From Desulfosarcina cetonica JCM 12296 (GTDB lineage: Bacteria; Desulfobacterota; Desulfobacteria; Desulfobacterales; Desulfosarcinaceae), in contig NZ_BBCC01000002.1 in the NCBI RefSeq assembly GCF_001311845.1, positions 41,904 through 105,903 of the forward strand: 64,000 bases of DNA, in the 5' to 3' direction. This document shows, piece after piece, positions 19,609-28,816 of this stretch (position 1 is its first letter; each line of letters opens with the position of its first letter). The translations under genes were made by a program, and so were the position numbers. The notes below the pieces were generated by a model, which made no database searches, was not told the origin of the DNA, and saw only the letters and a program-made list of their open reading frames with translations.

Positions 19609-20583
19609 TCAGTCGGTTTTCTCCTCTGTCAGCACATCCGCAAGGATTGTCGTATCGATGAAGTCCTTGACAAAGGCCTTGGCATCGGGCACCCGGATGT
19701 ATCCGATCTTGTTTAAAAACGCGACATATTCGATTTCTCCGTCAATACTCGGAACAACCGTGTAGGTAATGTTTTTCATCGCCAGGGCCACGGTTTCCCG
19801 GTCCATCCCCGAGTACTTCACCCCAATATCGATGGCCTGCTCCGGGTGTTGCCCGATGAAATGGGTTGCCCTGACGTGCGCCCGGACGATTTTGACCGCA
19901 TCCTCGGGGCATTTTTCCAAAAAGCGGCGATGGGCCGCCAGCACGCAACACGGATGATCCGGCCAGATATCGTGGGAGCTGGCCAGGATTTTACCGGCCT
20001 TGAGGGTGACCGCCTTGGAGACAAAGGACTCCCACACAATAAAGCCGTCGATCTGCCCGGTTCTGAGCGCGCCGATCATCTCCGGCGGTTTGACAACGAT
20101 CGTTTTCAGGTCCGTTTCGGTGAGATTGTATTTTGTCCGCTCCTTTTGCAGCAGAAAGTCCTGCACCGTGGAATGGCCGGGTATCGCGATGGTCTTTCCC
20201 CGCATATCCGCGAGGTTATTGGCGTCAAGAAGGCGGTTAACGACAATCGCCGACCCTTCGGTGTTGACCTGGGCCAACACCCTGACGGCTGTCTTGTTGT
20301 TGGCGACCGCCGTGGTGGCCGGCGCCTCGCCCACGTACCCCACGTCCAGATCCCCGGCGGCAAAGGCGATCATCTCCTCCGGCCCGGCCTTGAAGATCCC
20401 GCCGACGCGAACGTCCAGCCCCTGGTCGTTGAAGTACCCCTTTTCCAATGCCGTCCAGCAGGCCAACTGGTGCAGATCGCCCTGCAAATAGCCGATGCGG
20501 ATAGGTTGCGCCGCCAGCCCAGGAAAACAGAAGCCGGCCCAGACGAAAAACACGATGATTGCGATCAGACTCCTTTTCTTCAT
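19609..20583 (-). CDS. ABC transporter substrate-binding protein, SsuA/TauA (NMT1-like)
   Basis: Periplasmic binding protein of the SsuABC-type importer. A signal peptide of about 24 residues (MKKRSLIAIIVFFVWAGFCF...) precedes an NMT1/SBP_bac fold. IRIGYLQGDLHQLA and VGEAPATTAVANN are typical, and SHDIWPDHPCCVLAA lies near residue 205. At 324 residues it is normal length. Family members bind sulfonates, nitrate, bicarbonate or thiamine precursors; which one applies cannot be told. It is the first gene of the importer operon and starts just downstream of a 124-bp repeat element. Confidence 0.85.
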   Translation of the reverse strand: MKKRSLIAIIVFFVWAGFCFPGLAAQPIRIGYLQGDLHQLACWTALEKGYFNDQGLDVRVGGIFKAGPEEMIAFAAGDLDVGYVGEAPATTAVANNKTAVRVLAQVNTEGSAIVVNRLLDANNLADMRGKTIAIPGHSTVQDFLLQKERTKYNLTETDLKTIVVKPPEMIGALRTGQIDGFIVWESFVSKAVTLKAGKILASSHDIWPDHPCCVLAAHRRFLEKCPEDAVKIVRAHVRATHFIGQHPEQAIDIGVKYSGMDRETVALAMKNITYTVVPSIDGEIEYVAFLNKIGYIRVPDAKAFVKDFIDTTILADVLTEEKTD

Positions 20584-20613
20584 GACAGTGACTCCCTCCT
20601 GGTTTGCCGATTC

Positions 20614-20737
20614 GACGGATTCGTAAAGCGCCCGAGATCAAGCTTGCGAATCCGTAAGGAATGAGGCGTACTTGGCGTACGCCGCAGTGACGACGGATAC
20701 GCTTAAACGCCGATATCGGGCGCTTTACGAATCCGTC
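20614..20737. repeat. 124-bp palindromic MITE-like element, copy 2
   Basis: The ends are GACGGATTCGTAAAG and CTTTACGAATCCGTC. The interior aligns with copy 1 (10960-11083) when inverted, sharing GATATCGGCG, AAGTACGCCTCATTCC and TTGATCTCGGGC. It fills the gap between the unknown gene ending at 20739 and the binding-protein gene, one base from the former's stop codon. Confidence 0.8.
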
Positions 20738-20738
20738 A

Positions 20739-21452
20739 TCAATGACAGGTGACGACTTCGTAATACCGGTTGACCGCCATTCCGGCGAACAGCACCGCGC
20801 CCGGGCAGGGAACCACGTATTTGCGACTGAACTCGGCCCCGATGATGTTGAAAAACTCCAGGCAAGCGGAACAGATGTAGTTGGTCTTGGCAATGGAGTA
20901 AGGCACAATGGCATCGTTTTCAGTGATAAAATACTCCGGCTCGATGAAGTTGGCGTGGTTCAGACAGTGCACGGTGAAAAGGTCCTTGTAGGTGGTACCC
21001 ATAATGCCCATGATCTTGAGCCATCGGTCCTGCGCTTCATTTGGCTCGTCATCCACCGCCTCCCACGCCGCGGGCTTGCGTTGGTGGTAGCGCGGTTTGT
21101 GGTCCAGGCTGGATCGGTCGAGCCGTCGGGGTTTGGGCAGGGTTTTGGGCCGAAACGCGCTCTGGGTGATGATCGTGTTCGGCGTCAGGCCATACTCACC
21201 CAGGTGCCGCGCGCTGATGACCAGATACTTCCCGGCATGCTCGGAGGCGCCGTACCAGGAAAGCTGCCGTCGGCACAGGTCATAGCGCTGCCAGGCATCG
21301 GGCGCCACGTATCCGACCTCCACGTGTTTGGAAAGCGGGAGACAAACCGCCTTTTGCGCATTTGCCGTCTTGATGTTCTTTTCCTCGAGCGCCTTGATGA
21401 GGGTATTGACTTCTGCCTTTGTCGCCCAATAGGTGTATTTCTGGTAATTCAT
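20739..21452 (-). CDS. Protein of unknown function (237 aa)
   Basis: I do not recognise this protein. It is 237 residues long, with no signal peptide or membrane helix. A basic, proline-containing middle (about residues 100-140) separates an N-terminal alpha/beta part from a C-terminal part with several cysteines (VHCLNH, ICSACLEF, VPCPGA and a final TCH), which could bind metal. Its start overlaps the HdrB-like stop by four bases, so it is translated with the HdrC/HdrB/cytochrome b module and may be a soluble partner of it. Confidence 0.6.
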   Translation of the reverse strand: MNYQKYTYWATKAEVNTLIKALEEKNIKTANAQKAVCLPLSKHVEVGYVAPDAWQRYDLCRRQLSWYGASEHAGKYLVISARHLGEYGLTPNTIITQSAFRPKTLPKPRRLDRSSLDHKPRYHQRKPAAWEAVDDEPNEAQDRWLKIMGIMGTTYKDLFTVHCLNHANFIEPEYFITENDAIVPYSIAKTNYICSACLEFFNIIGAEFSRKYVVPCPGAVLFAGMAVNRYYEVVTCH

Positions 21453-22300
21453 GGTGTCCCGCCTATATTTAGCCCCATGGACAGCGCAATCAGCTCGGTA
21501 ATATCCGTCATTTTAACCGGCGATTGAATCGCGTTGATCCCGATCTGAAGCCCCTGGTAGCAAAAGGGACAGCAGGAGACCAGGCGCTCGGCCCCTTTTT
21601 CCTGGGCGTCTTCCACCCGTTTTTGGGCCATCAGGTTCTGGATGTCGGAGAAGCCGGCCTTCAACCCGCCGCCCGCACCGCAACAGCGGGAGAACTCCCG
21701 GATGCGGTCCATTTCACGAAATTCCAGGCCGGGGATGGCCTCCAGGACCTTTCGGGGTGCGTCGTAGACGTTGCTGTGGCGACCCAGATGACAGGGATCG
21801 TGATAGGTCGCCGTAGCCGGCACCGCGTTTTTCAGGATCAGCTTTTTCTCATCGATCAAACGGCTCATCAGTTCCACCGTATGCAACACCTCCATGTTGA
21901 GTTTTCCGACCCTCACGTAATCTTCCTTGATGGTCTTGAAACAACCGGCGCAGGAGGTGACGAGCATCTTCACGTTCAATGAATTGAACATCTTGATGTT
22001 GTCTGCGGCCAGGCGCTCGAATTCATGGTCGCCGATTCTCAAGAGAACGCTGCCGCAGCATTTTTCAATTTTTCCCAGGATGCCGAACTTCAGACCCAGG
22101 GCGTTGAAGATATTGATGGTATTGATGCCGACTTCCTTGACGTTGATGTCATAGGAGGCGGTGCAGCCCACAAAGTAGAGAATGTCGACCGCCCCGGGCG
22201 CTTCGAGCGTCTTGCTTTGCTTGTTGGATGTTAACGTTTTCTTTGCCGCCGGCGTGCCGCCGGTATTGTCTTGATGTTGAAGCATGGTCTTGACCCTCAT
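21449..22300 (-). CDS. HdrB/HdrD-like CCG-domain iron-sulfur protein
   Basis: A 283-residue protein with two cysteine-rich CCG domains, as in heterodisulfide reductase subunit B, where they hold a non-cubane [4Fe-4S] cluster that reduces disulfides. The first has CTASYD, KCCGS and SCAGC; the second has DPCHLGRHSNVYDAPR, RCCGAGGG and SCCPFC. Soluble and cytoplasmic. With the upstream HdrC-like and cytochrome b genes it forms a three-subunit HdrDE-like or Dsr/Tmc-like module that could pass electrons between the quinone pool and a thiol or another carrier. The start overlaps the preceding stop codon (ATGA). Confidence 0.85.
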   Translation of the reverse strand: MRVKTMLQHQDNTGGTPAAKKTLTSNKQSKTLEAPGAVDILYFVGCTASYDINVKEVGINTINIFNALGLKFGILGKIEKCCGSVLLRIGDHEFERLAADNIKMFNSLNVKMLVTSCAGCFKTIKEDYVRVGKLNMEVLHTVELMSRLIDEKKLILKNAVPATATYHDPCHLGRHSNVYDAPRKVLEAIPGLEFREMDRIREFSRCCGAGGGLKAGFSDIQNLMAQKRVEDAQEKGAERLVSCCPFCYQGLQIGINAIQSPVKMTDITELIALSMGLNIGGTP

Positions 22301-22859
22301 TTATTCATTTGGGGTTTCAGCATGATCGGGATCTCGTCGATCCGCCCGGCTTTTTTGCAGTTCTGGTCCATTTGGCGCGGTGGCTGCGGGGTTGCTGCCA
22401 GGGGTTGTCATAGGACTTGGTGCTCGTGACCAGGCCCAACTGGGTATCCAGGGGACCGTAGCCGGCGTTGATGATGGATCTTCGGATCGCCTCGTAAAGC
22501 TCCACCGTATCGATGTTGGACGGACATACGAAATGGCATTGGCGACAGGTGCTGCATTCATACAGGTCCCTGGCAAAATTGCGAATGTACGCATCGGACA
22601 CGGGTTGCGGACAAAAAAGCTTGGCCAGAAAGGAGCCGGGTTTGAAAATCTTCAACAAGAGGCTGTTTTGGGCGTTGATGATTTTTCTCAGCTTCCTGAG
22701 CTTGCCCCTGGGCGTGATATCCTCTTTTTTATCGAAAACGTACACGGGGCACCACTTGACGCATTCGCCGCACCGGGTGCAGGCGTCCGCCTCCATCAGT
22801 TGCAAACGGCTGAGGTTGCTGAAATCGATTTTTTGGGTTTCCTTTTTCTCTTCACTCAT
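22297..22859 (-). CDS. HdrC-like 2[4Fe-4S] protein (frame probably broken near 22350)
   Basis: Electron-transfer subunit with two [4Fe-4S] motifs: CTRCGECVKWCP near residue 28 and CSTCRQCHFVCP near residue 102. As read it ends at 22317 in a low-complexity tail (GGSTRSRSC). Adding one A in an A6 run near 22352 gives a different tail (KKAGRIDEIPIMLKPQMNK) and a stop that overlaps the next ATG by four bases, which is the more natural end. The SYDNPWQQPR segment is shared with the HdrD-like protein at 31072-32444. MSEEKKETQ is the start, with an AGGAC site. Confidence 0.8.
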
Positions 22860-22895
22860 TGAAGCGTCCTCTCGAAAGCAATGCCAAGACAGGCG

Positions 22896-23645
22896 TTAAT
22901 ACCGGGTATAATGCTGCTCCGTGGAAACGGATGCAAAGGTGATGGGAGACGTGAAGACGTGCTTGAACTTGCTGAAGGGAATGTAGGCGATAAACCCCAG
23001 GCAGAGCAGCGCGTGGAGATAGAAGAAAAGGCCCAGGCTCGCCTCGGTCGGATTCAGACGGGTCACGTAAGGCACCAGCCACAATACGGCAAAGGAGTAT
23101 GGCGCATCGGCCGCTGGATGGACCACCAGGCGAAAGGCCTCGCAAATGAATCCCGTGACCGTGGCGGCGAACAAAAACCAGATCGCCACCACGTCTTCCC
23201 ACACCGTGTGAAAGATGGCAGGTTTCAGAACGTAGCGCCGGAAAAGGGCCGCCACCACGCCGAGCAGCAGCACCAGGCCCCAGAAATCCCCCCACAGGGC
23301 CAGAAAGAAACTGCCCGTCCCATCTTTAAAAAAGTGGAAAACCGGGGAATCGTGGGGGACTATCCAGGTGAGCACGCCGTCGATGCTGGTGAGGAGAAAA
23401 AGGCAGAAAAATCCATAAAACATGCATAGATGAATGATCCAGGCAAGCACGCCTGACTTATAAATCTGCGTTTGCAGGAAAACGGACGTGATCAGGCTGC
23501 CGATCCATTTTGCCGGCGCCTTCTCCTGGTGACTTTTGCTTTTTCCAAGATTCCAGATATGCACCAGGCACCCGACACCGAACATGAAGATAAGAATCGC
23601 GATGAAGGCCAGTGTGTAAAAAAACGGTCCGGTTTGATAATGCAT
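22896..23645 (-). CDS. Cytochrome b-type membrane subunit (nitrate reductase gamma / HdrE-like)
   Basis: A 249-residue inner-membrane protein with six hydrophobic segments. Histidines in helix contexts (HIWNLGKS, WIIHLCMF, IFHTVWED, FYLHALLC) fit two b-type hemes as in the NarI/HdrE/DsrM family. It would exchange electrons with menaquinone and pass them to the HdrC- and HdrB-like subunits encoded directly downstream. It starts one base after the BPL_N-like gene ends, in the same operon. Confidence 0.8.
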   Translation of the reverse strand: MHYQTGPFFYTLAFIAILIFMFGVGCLVHIWNLGKSKSHQEKAPAKWIGSLITSVFLQTQIYKSGVLAWIIHLCMFYGFFCLFLLTSIDGVLTWIVPHDSPVFHFFKDGTGSFFLALWGDFWGLVLLLGVVAALFRRYVLKPAIFHTVWEDVVAIWFLFAATVTGFICEAFRLVVHPAADAPYSFAVLWLVPYVTRLNPTEASLGLFFYLHALLCLGFIAYIPFSKFKHVFTSPITFASVSTEQHYTRY

Positions 23646-23646
23646 C

Positions 23647-24921
23647 TTACCCCCTTATGCGTTTGCTTTGTGTTCCGAAGTACATGTTCATAAATATGCG
23701 TGACACCCGGTTGAGCGCGCCAAAAAGCCAGGCGGCATCCGTGCTCGTGTCGTTGTCGGCATTGACCCCGGCCTTGATCTGCCTTACGCGCGCGGTGATC
23801 TTCTCAAGTGTGGAAACCATGGCCCGCGCATCGTCTGCGGCAATGATGGCCATTTTATTTTTTTCAAAATAGTTCAGCCGCTTCCACATGCTTTGGATGA
23901 ACTCCCGGATCTTGCCGGGCTCGTACACCTTATTGCCGATCCGCCAGGTCACCGACGTCATTTCGAGGCTGACGGCCACGATGCGGGCATTGCTCAATTC
24001 CCTTTTGATTTTCCGTATGAAGTCCGGGGTCTCTGCTGGCCGTAGTGTTTGTTCGGCCGAAGGGTCAGGGCGCTTGCTATGGACCGGTGCGCAATCCTGA
24101 TAAATACAATCCGCCACGATCTTGTTGGCCTGGGGCACATGGGGATGTTCCAGGTGGGGCCCGAAAAGATAGAGGCAGCCGTCCCCCATTTTTCTGCGAA
24201 TAACGGCGGCCTTGTTGTGCAGGGTCTGGTCCGCGATGCGCCGGTCCACCATGAACACCGTCTCTTGGGTGTAACCGTCATACCAGGCCAGGATGTCCTT
24301 GGCGTCGGGTGTGTTCATTCCCGGACCGCCGTACAAGGGCGCGTCGACCCTGCCGTCGTGATGGATCAGGCCGTTTTTGCGGGTTCTCAGGCGAACGTTT
24401 CCCCGGACCGGATGGAAGATGAAGGAGCAGCCATAGGCGGTGCAGAATTTTTGCTCAAACGCCCTGGCGGTGGGCAAGTGTTTGGCCAGGTTCGTGACGG
24501 TGACGTCGACAAAGTTGAACCCGTCGAGCGGCTTTTTGGAGGAGTTCATGGGCAGGTACGCCCCCGCGCAGGAGCCCATGTACAGCCCGCCGTTTTCGAT
24601 GAACCGCCTCATCTTGAGCGCACCGGGAAGGCCCAGGGCCGCTGCCACGGCAAAGGTGTCCCCGCCGGACATGATCAGCACGTCCAGGGTATCGAGGGCC
24701 TCTTGCTGGATTTCTCTCTCCTCCAAGATCCACACGTCGAAAAAGCCCATGCGGTCCAACAGATCCACGAACCACAGCCAGGAGTGGGAGGCCCCGCCGC
24801 CTGCGTAAATACCGATCTTCGGGTAGCATATTCCCTGGAGGGAATTTTCCGCGCCACCGAGAAGAATGGCTTTATTGCGCTGCCGGACCTGCCGGTATAT
24901 TTCTGTGCCGCGTGGTTGCAT
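23647..24921 (-). CDS. BPL_N / class I glutamine amidotransferase-like protein
   Basis: The first ~250 of 424 residues resemble the biotin-protein-ligase N-terminal (BPL_N) domain, a flavodoxin-like amidotransferase fold. KIGIYAGGGASH begins the fold and GSCAGAYLPM carries the nucleophile-elbow cysteine. A GGDTFAVAA loop and a later HPVRGN segment follow. The C-terminal ~130 residues are helical, begin near ELSNARIVAVSLEMTSVTWRIG, and are not recognised. No biotin ligase catalytic domain is present. It may hydrolyse or transfer an amide group; neighbours are the two deacetylase-like proteins upstream. Confidence 0.65.
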   Translation of the reverse strand: MQPRGTEIYRQVRQRNKAILLGGAENSLQGICYPKIGIYAGGGASHSWLWFVDLLDRMGFFDVWILEEREIQQEALDTLDVLIMSGGDTFAVAAALGLPGALKMRRFIENGGLYMGSCAGAYLPMNSSKKPLDGFNFVDVTVTNLAKHLPTARAFEQKFCTAYGCSFIFHPVRGNVRLRTRKNGLIHHDGRVDAPLYGGPGMNTPDAKDILAWYDGYTQETVFMVDRRIADQTLHNKAAVIRRKMGDGCLYLFGPHLEHPHVPQANKIVADCIYQDCAPVHSKRPDPSAEQTLRPAETPDFIRKIKRELSNARIVAVSLEMTSVTWRIGNKVYEPGKIREFIQSMWKRLNYFEKNKMAIIAADDARAMVSTLEKITARVRQIKAGVNADNDTSTDAAWLFGALNRVSRIFMNMYFGTQSKRIRG

Positions 24922-24923
24922 TC

Positions 24924-25994
24924 TTATAAATAGTTCCAGTAGGTTTTGTGGATGCGCGTCACGTTTCGAACCGCCTCCTCGACGTCTTGTGTGATCTCCG
25001 GAAGATTCTTGGGCATGGCGTAGGGCTCGGGCAGGGGCACCTTGACGTCAAGCGCGCCCGCGACCGTCGCCAGAAAGCCCAGGGGCATCAGTTTCCTGTC
25101 CAAACTGAATCCGCCGATGTGCAAAAGCCTTCCCCCGCACAGGCTGTCCGCCAGGCCGGCAAACAAATGGACCGTGTCCCACACCGCCTGGAGGGTCAGC
25201 ATGAACTGGTTGATGTCGACCGTGAAGTGGCCGCCGTTCAGGCCCGCCAGGATGATCAGCTCCGGCTTGTATTCCGTGACGATGGGAACCACGACTTCGT
25301 TGATCGCGAACATAAAATGCCGGTCCGTGGTGTAGGGCGGAAGACAGATGTTGACCGTGTGGCCCCGCCCCGCGCCCCTTCCCACCTGTTCGGGGAAGCC
25401 GGTGCCGGGGTAGAGTACCAGGGGATCCTGATGGATATCGATGCAAAGCACTTCCGGGCTTTTGTAGAAGATATTGATCGTGCCGTGGCCGGCGTTGACC
25501 GCGTAATCGAAAATCAACACCCGCTTCAGATTGTATTTTTTGCGCATGGCTTCGACCATGATGGCGATATCGTTGACCAGGCAAAATCCGCCGCCAAAGT
25601 CGATGCCGGCGTGATGGCCCATCATGCCCAAGACAAAGGCCTTGTCCACGGTATTTTCCATGAGCATTTCCGCGCCCAGGATATCCGCGCCCGCAAAGCG
25701 CCGCGCCACGTCGACCATCCCCTTGAAGACGGGCGTGTCCAGGGTGATGGTGCCGCCCCGTTCATTCAAGCCGTTGATGAAATCGACATATGCCGGGGCG
25801 TGCACGTCCAAGAGCAGCTCCTTGTCCACCGCCTCGGGTTCGAAAAAGGCCAGATCCGTCTTCTCGCCGAGCGCGTTGTTCTCCTTCACCAGCTTGAAGG
25901 CGAGCTTTTCATCCATGCAGTATCCCCTTAAGGGATGGTTGGGGCCGAAATCGTAGTGTTTAAACTGCTCGTGGTGGATGATTCCCGTTTTCAT
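24924..25994 (-). CDS. Histone deacetylase-like protein lacking catalytic residues
   Basis: A 356-residue arginase/deacetylase-fold protein similar throughout to the neighbour at 26028-27106. It keeps the paired histidines GHHAG (about 127-128) and DFGGGFCLVNDIA, but the zinc ligands are changed: D-x-H is A165-x-N167 (DYAVNAGHG), the distal aspartate is N253 (AGLNGGH), and the GGGY tyrosine region reads HIGGFS. It is therefore probably not a zinc hydrolase. It could bind ligand only, regulate its paralogue, or form a heterodimer with it. Sequence otherwise shows strong conservation, so it is not decaying. The start MKTGIIHHEQ follows AAGGAGAATCGG. Confidence 0.75.
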   Translation of the reverse strand: MKTGIIHHEQFKHYDFGPNHPLRGYCMDEKLAFKLVKENNALGEKTDLAFFEPEAVDKELLLDVHAPAYVDFINGLNERGGTITLDTPVFKGMVDVARRFAGADILGAEMLMENTVDKAFVLGMMGHHAGIDFGGGFCLVNDIAIMVEAMRKKYNLKRVLIFDYAVNAGHGTINIFYKSPEVLCIDIHQDPLVLYPGTGFPEQVGRGAGRGHTVNICLPPYTTDRHFMFAINEVVVPIVTEYKPELIILAGLNGGHFTVDINQFMLTLQAVWDTVHLFAGLADSLCGGRLLHIGGFSLDRKLMPLGFLATVAGALDVKVPLPEPYAMPKNLPEITQDVEEAVRNVTRIHKTYWNYL

Positions 25995-26027
25995 CCGATT
26001 CTCCTTAGGTTGGCGGACCGCAAATCA

Positions 26028-27106
26028 TCAGGCAGGCGCGCAAAGACATGGCCAATACGGTCTTTGAATCCGCTTTACTTCCTGGACCATCTCGCCGACC
26101 TGTCTGCCGATTGCCGGATCGAATGCCGGCGGGGCCGTTGATGCCGTGACGTTGGATTTCGGACCGCCCAGCATCGCCGATATCATCGCCGTCCAGGCGC
26201 GGGCACCACTTTCGGGTTGTACCCTCCCCCCAGGATCAGGATCAGCCGGCTGTCGCAGACCTTTTGCGAAAGATCCGCGATCGAGCGCATCATCTGCTGA
26301 AAGCCGTTGATGCTCAGACGCAACTGACTCAGGGGATCGTCGACATGGGCATCCAGCCCGCCGTTGGCGACGATGAGATCGGGCGCGAAGTCCATGGCCA
26401 CCGGCAGGATCACCTCTTGGAAGGCGCGCATGAAATCCTCGTCCGAGGCCCCCGGAGGCATGGGCAGGTTAATGGTATGGCCCTGGCCCGCATCGACACC
26501 GATCTGGTAGGCAAACCCCTTGCCCGGAAACAGGGTCATGGGATCCTGGTGAAGATCGACGCACAGGACGTCCGGGCAGTCGTAATAGATGTCCTGGGTG
26601 CCGTCACCGCAGTGGGCGTCGTAATCGATGGCCATGATTTTTTGAACCGGGTAGTACTTCCGGAGATATTCGATCATCACGGCGATGTCGTTGATCATGC
26701 AGAAACCGCCGCCGAAATCATAGCCCGCGTGATGCGCCCCCAGGCCCGGCACCACCACCCGGCGCACCATGTTTTCGGCGATCAGCCGGCCGGCGAGAAT
26801 ATTGGCCCCGGCAAAAAGTCGGGCGATATCGTACAGTCCCGGCGGAATCGGTGTATCAAGGGTGATCATGCCGCCGGTCTCATTGATGCCGCGGATGAAG
26901 CCAAGATATTGTTCGCCATGCACGGCCTCGATACACGCCTCGTCGGCCGGTTTGGGCCGCATGAAGGTAATCTCTGATTTTCTTGCCGATAGATCCTTGT
27001 GTCCGAAAACCTCGGGTAGATGTTTGTACCGCTCGCCGGTAAAGGGATGGTCGCTGCCGAGCGCGTATTTGCGAAAGTCATCGTGAAAAACAATGGCGGT
27101 TTTCAT
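26028..27106 (-). CDS. Histone deacetylase family / acylamide hydrolase (frame broken at about 26205)
   Basis: Zinc-dependent deacetylase-fold enzyme, in bacteria usually acting on acetylpolyamines or other small acyl amides. All catalytic residues are present: H115-H116 in GAHHAG, zinc ligands D153 and H155 in DYDAHCGDGT, D242 in GGLDAH, and the GGGY tyrosine. The frame breaks after YNPKVV; restoring one G (GTG-GCC-CGC) extends it through WTAMISAMLGG to a TGA at 26028, 359 residues in all. Start MKTAIVFHDD at 27106. It is followed by an inactive-looking paralogue. Confidence 0.85.
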
Positions 27107-27119
27107 GCGGTCTTTCCCA

Positions 27120-27806
27120 TTAAACGGATTTGGCACATCTGAAACCGATGTAATTGTCGCAATAGTCGGGGGCTTTATGAAAACGCATGGCGCAGCGCAC
27201 GGAAAATTCGCCATGGATCCATGCCCCGCCCTTCAACACCCGGTGCTGGCCGGCATCGGGACCTGGCGGATTTTGCGTTTCCGAGACCTTGTAATACTGG
27301 TCGTCGTACCAGTCGGCGGTCCACTCCCAGACGTTGCCGGCCATGTGGAGGCACCCAAAAGGGCTTTTCCCCATGTCGAAGCATTCCACGGTCGTGGTTG
27401 CCCCCATGCCGCCGCAGGCGCATTTTTCCCTGTCCCAGGTATTTCCCCAGGGCCAGGTCCGGCCGTCGGTTCCCCGGGCCGCCTTTTCCCATTCCGCTTC
27501 GGTCGGCAGCCGTTTGCCCGCCCACTGGCAAAAGGCCAGGGCGTCCTCGAAGGTAACCAGAACCACCGGGTGATTTGCTTTTCCCTCGGGATAGGTGTTG
27601 TCGATCCAATCGTATTTTTGCGACCAGAGCTTGCCCACGTAGGGCGCGGCGTGTCCGGTTTCATCGATGAATTGTTTATACTCGGCGTTGGTGACCGGAT
27701 GTTCGTCCATGAGATAGGTTTCCAGATACACTTCCCGTTGCGGGCTTTCGTCGTAGTTTCCATCTTCACTTCCCCGTAAGAACGGTCCGGCGGGTATTTC
27801 GATCAT
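27120..27806 (-). CDS. SUMF1/FGE-sulfatase-domain protein
   Basis: A 228-residue single-domain protein of the formylglycine-generating enzyme (SUMF1/PvdO/EgtB) family. It begins with MIEIPAGPFLRGSEDG, with the typical MDEHPVTNAEYKQF, RLPTEAEWEKAARG, AGNVWEWTADWY and RVLKGGAWIH segments in order, and ends IGFRCAKSV. There is no signal peptide, so it acts in the cytoplasm. A cysteine pair near the end (RCAMRF and DYCDN) could take part in copper or oxidative chemistry, but true FGE activity is not assured, and no sulfatase gene lies in the window. It lies 37 bases after the VWA protein gene and 13 before the deacetylase gene. Confidence 0.8.
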   Translation of the reverse strand: MIEIPAGPFLRGSEDGNYDESPQREVYLETYLMDEHPVTNAEYKQFIDETGHAAPYVGKLWSQKYDWIDNTYPEGKANHPVVLVTFEDALAFCQWAGKRLPTEAEWEKAARGTDGRTWPWGNTWDREKCACGGMGATTTVECFDMGKSPFGCLHMAGNVWEWTADWYDDQYYKVSETQNPPGPDAGQHRVLKGGAWIHGEFSVRCAMRFHKAPDYCDNYIGFRCAKSV

Positions 27807-27842
27807 ATCATTCTCCTGAGCAAAAACAGTGCATTAAGTCTA

Positions 27843-28816
27843 TTAGAGGGCGGACATCAGCATTTGCTTCTCCCGGGCAACGATTTCCCGGATCACATCG
27901 CTGCTGAGATGCGCGATATGATAATAGGACATCCGTTTCATGAGAATCTCCTTGTAAATCTGTTGTTTTTGTTGGTTTGCACCGTTTTTTCCACGTCGAT
28001 AAAAATCATGTGAAGCTTGTTGATCCACGCCTGGTTCGTGAGGTTGACGAGTTCCTTCTCGATGGTGCCCTCGGCCGTGAGCGGCACATTCGCGCGGCCA
28101 TCGGAAAGCAGCACCAGCACCGGCAAGGACTCCCGGTTTCTTCTCTTTTCGATCAACAGCAGCTCGATTCCCTTCTGCAACCCGGCCGAAAGCGGTGTCG
28201 GCCCGCCGGTGCCCAGCGCCTTGAGGCATTTGATACCCCAGTCCAGGCTGTTGCAAATGGGAAGAATCACTTCGGCTTTGTGTTCCCGGAAGGCCACCAG
28301 CCCGACTTTGTCCCGTTTCTGGTATGAATCGATAAGCATGGAAAAGATCGCACCCTTGGCGCTCTCCATCCGCTCGTAGGTGAACATGGAACCACTCGCG
28401 TCGACGACAAAAACCGTGGGCGTCGACACCTTGCCGATCCTGATCTTTTCTCTTACATCCTGTTTTCGTATCGTTAGTCTGCATGTCGGATTCGTTTTCG
28501 GTTCACAATGGATGCAGGCGGACCGGATGGTCGCGTCCAAGGCGACATCCCTGATTTTATCAACGGGCTTGCGGGAGCGGACATATGTTCCGCGGATGGC
28601 GGAAAGGGTTCGGATCCGGCGACCCGACACCTTTTTGCGCTCCATTTTATCTTTTTCGACATACTTGATTCTTTTCGCGTCAATCCGGCTGCCGACCGCG
28701 ACGACCTGCTCCTCCTCTGAAACGCTCTCGGATCGAATGAGATGCCCTTCATCGCTCTCCTTCGCATGGCTCGCCGGTCTCCTCAGTTTGCGGGAATTTC
28801 GATTTTTTTTTTCCAA
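27843..28816 (-). CDS. VWA-domain chelatase-like protein (ChlD/BchD C-terminal type), frame broken at about 27950
   Basis: Basic N-terminal region followed by [20 protein letters not shown] and a VWA domain with a full metal-ion-dependent adhesion site: DASGSM, the T in GGPTPLSAG and the D in [10 protein letters not shown]. This matches the C-terminal half of chelatase D subunits. The frame ends at FTRRFS; one added A (ACA-AAG-GAG) continues it into [19 protein letters not shown] and a stop at 27843, about 324 residues. The 5' end is unsure: the listed start is a TTG, while an ATG at 28752 with a good AAGGAG overlaps the AAA+ gene stop but needs another frame repair. Confidence 0.75.

Noticed and set aside
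27843..27938. Separate 32-codon gene with an AAGGAG site after the VWA protein
   Set aside because: The peptide ([16 protein letters not shown]) looks like the missing C-terminus of the chelatase D-type VWA domain; one added A joins it in frame. I treat it as part of that gene.
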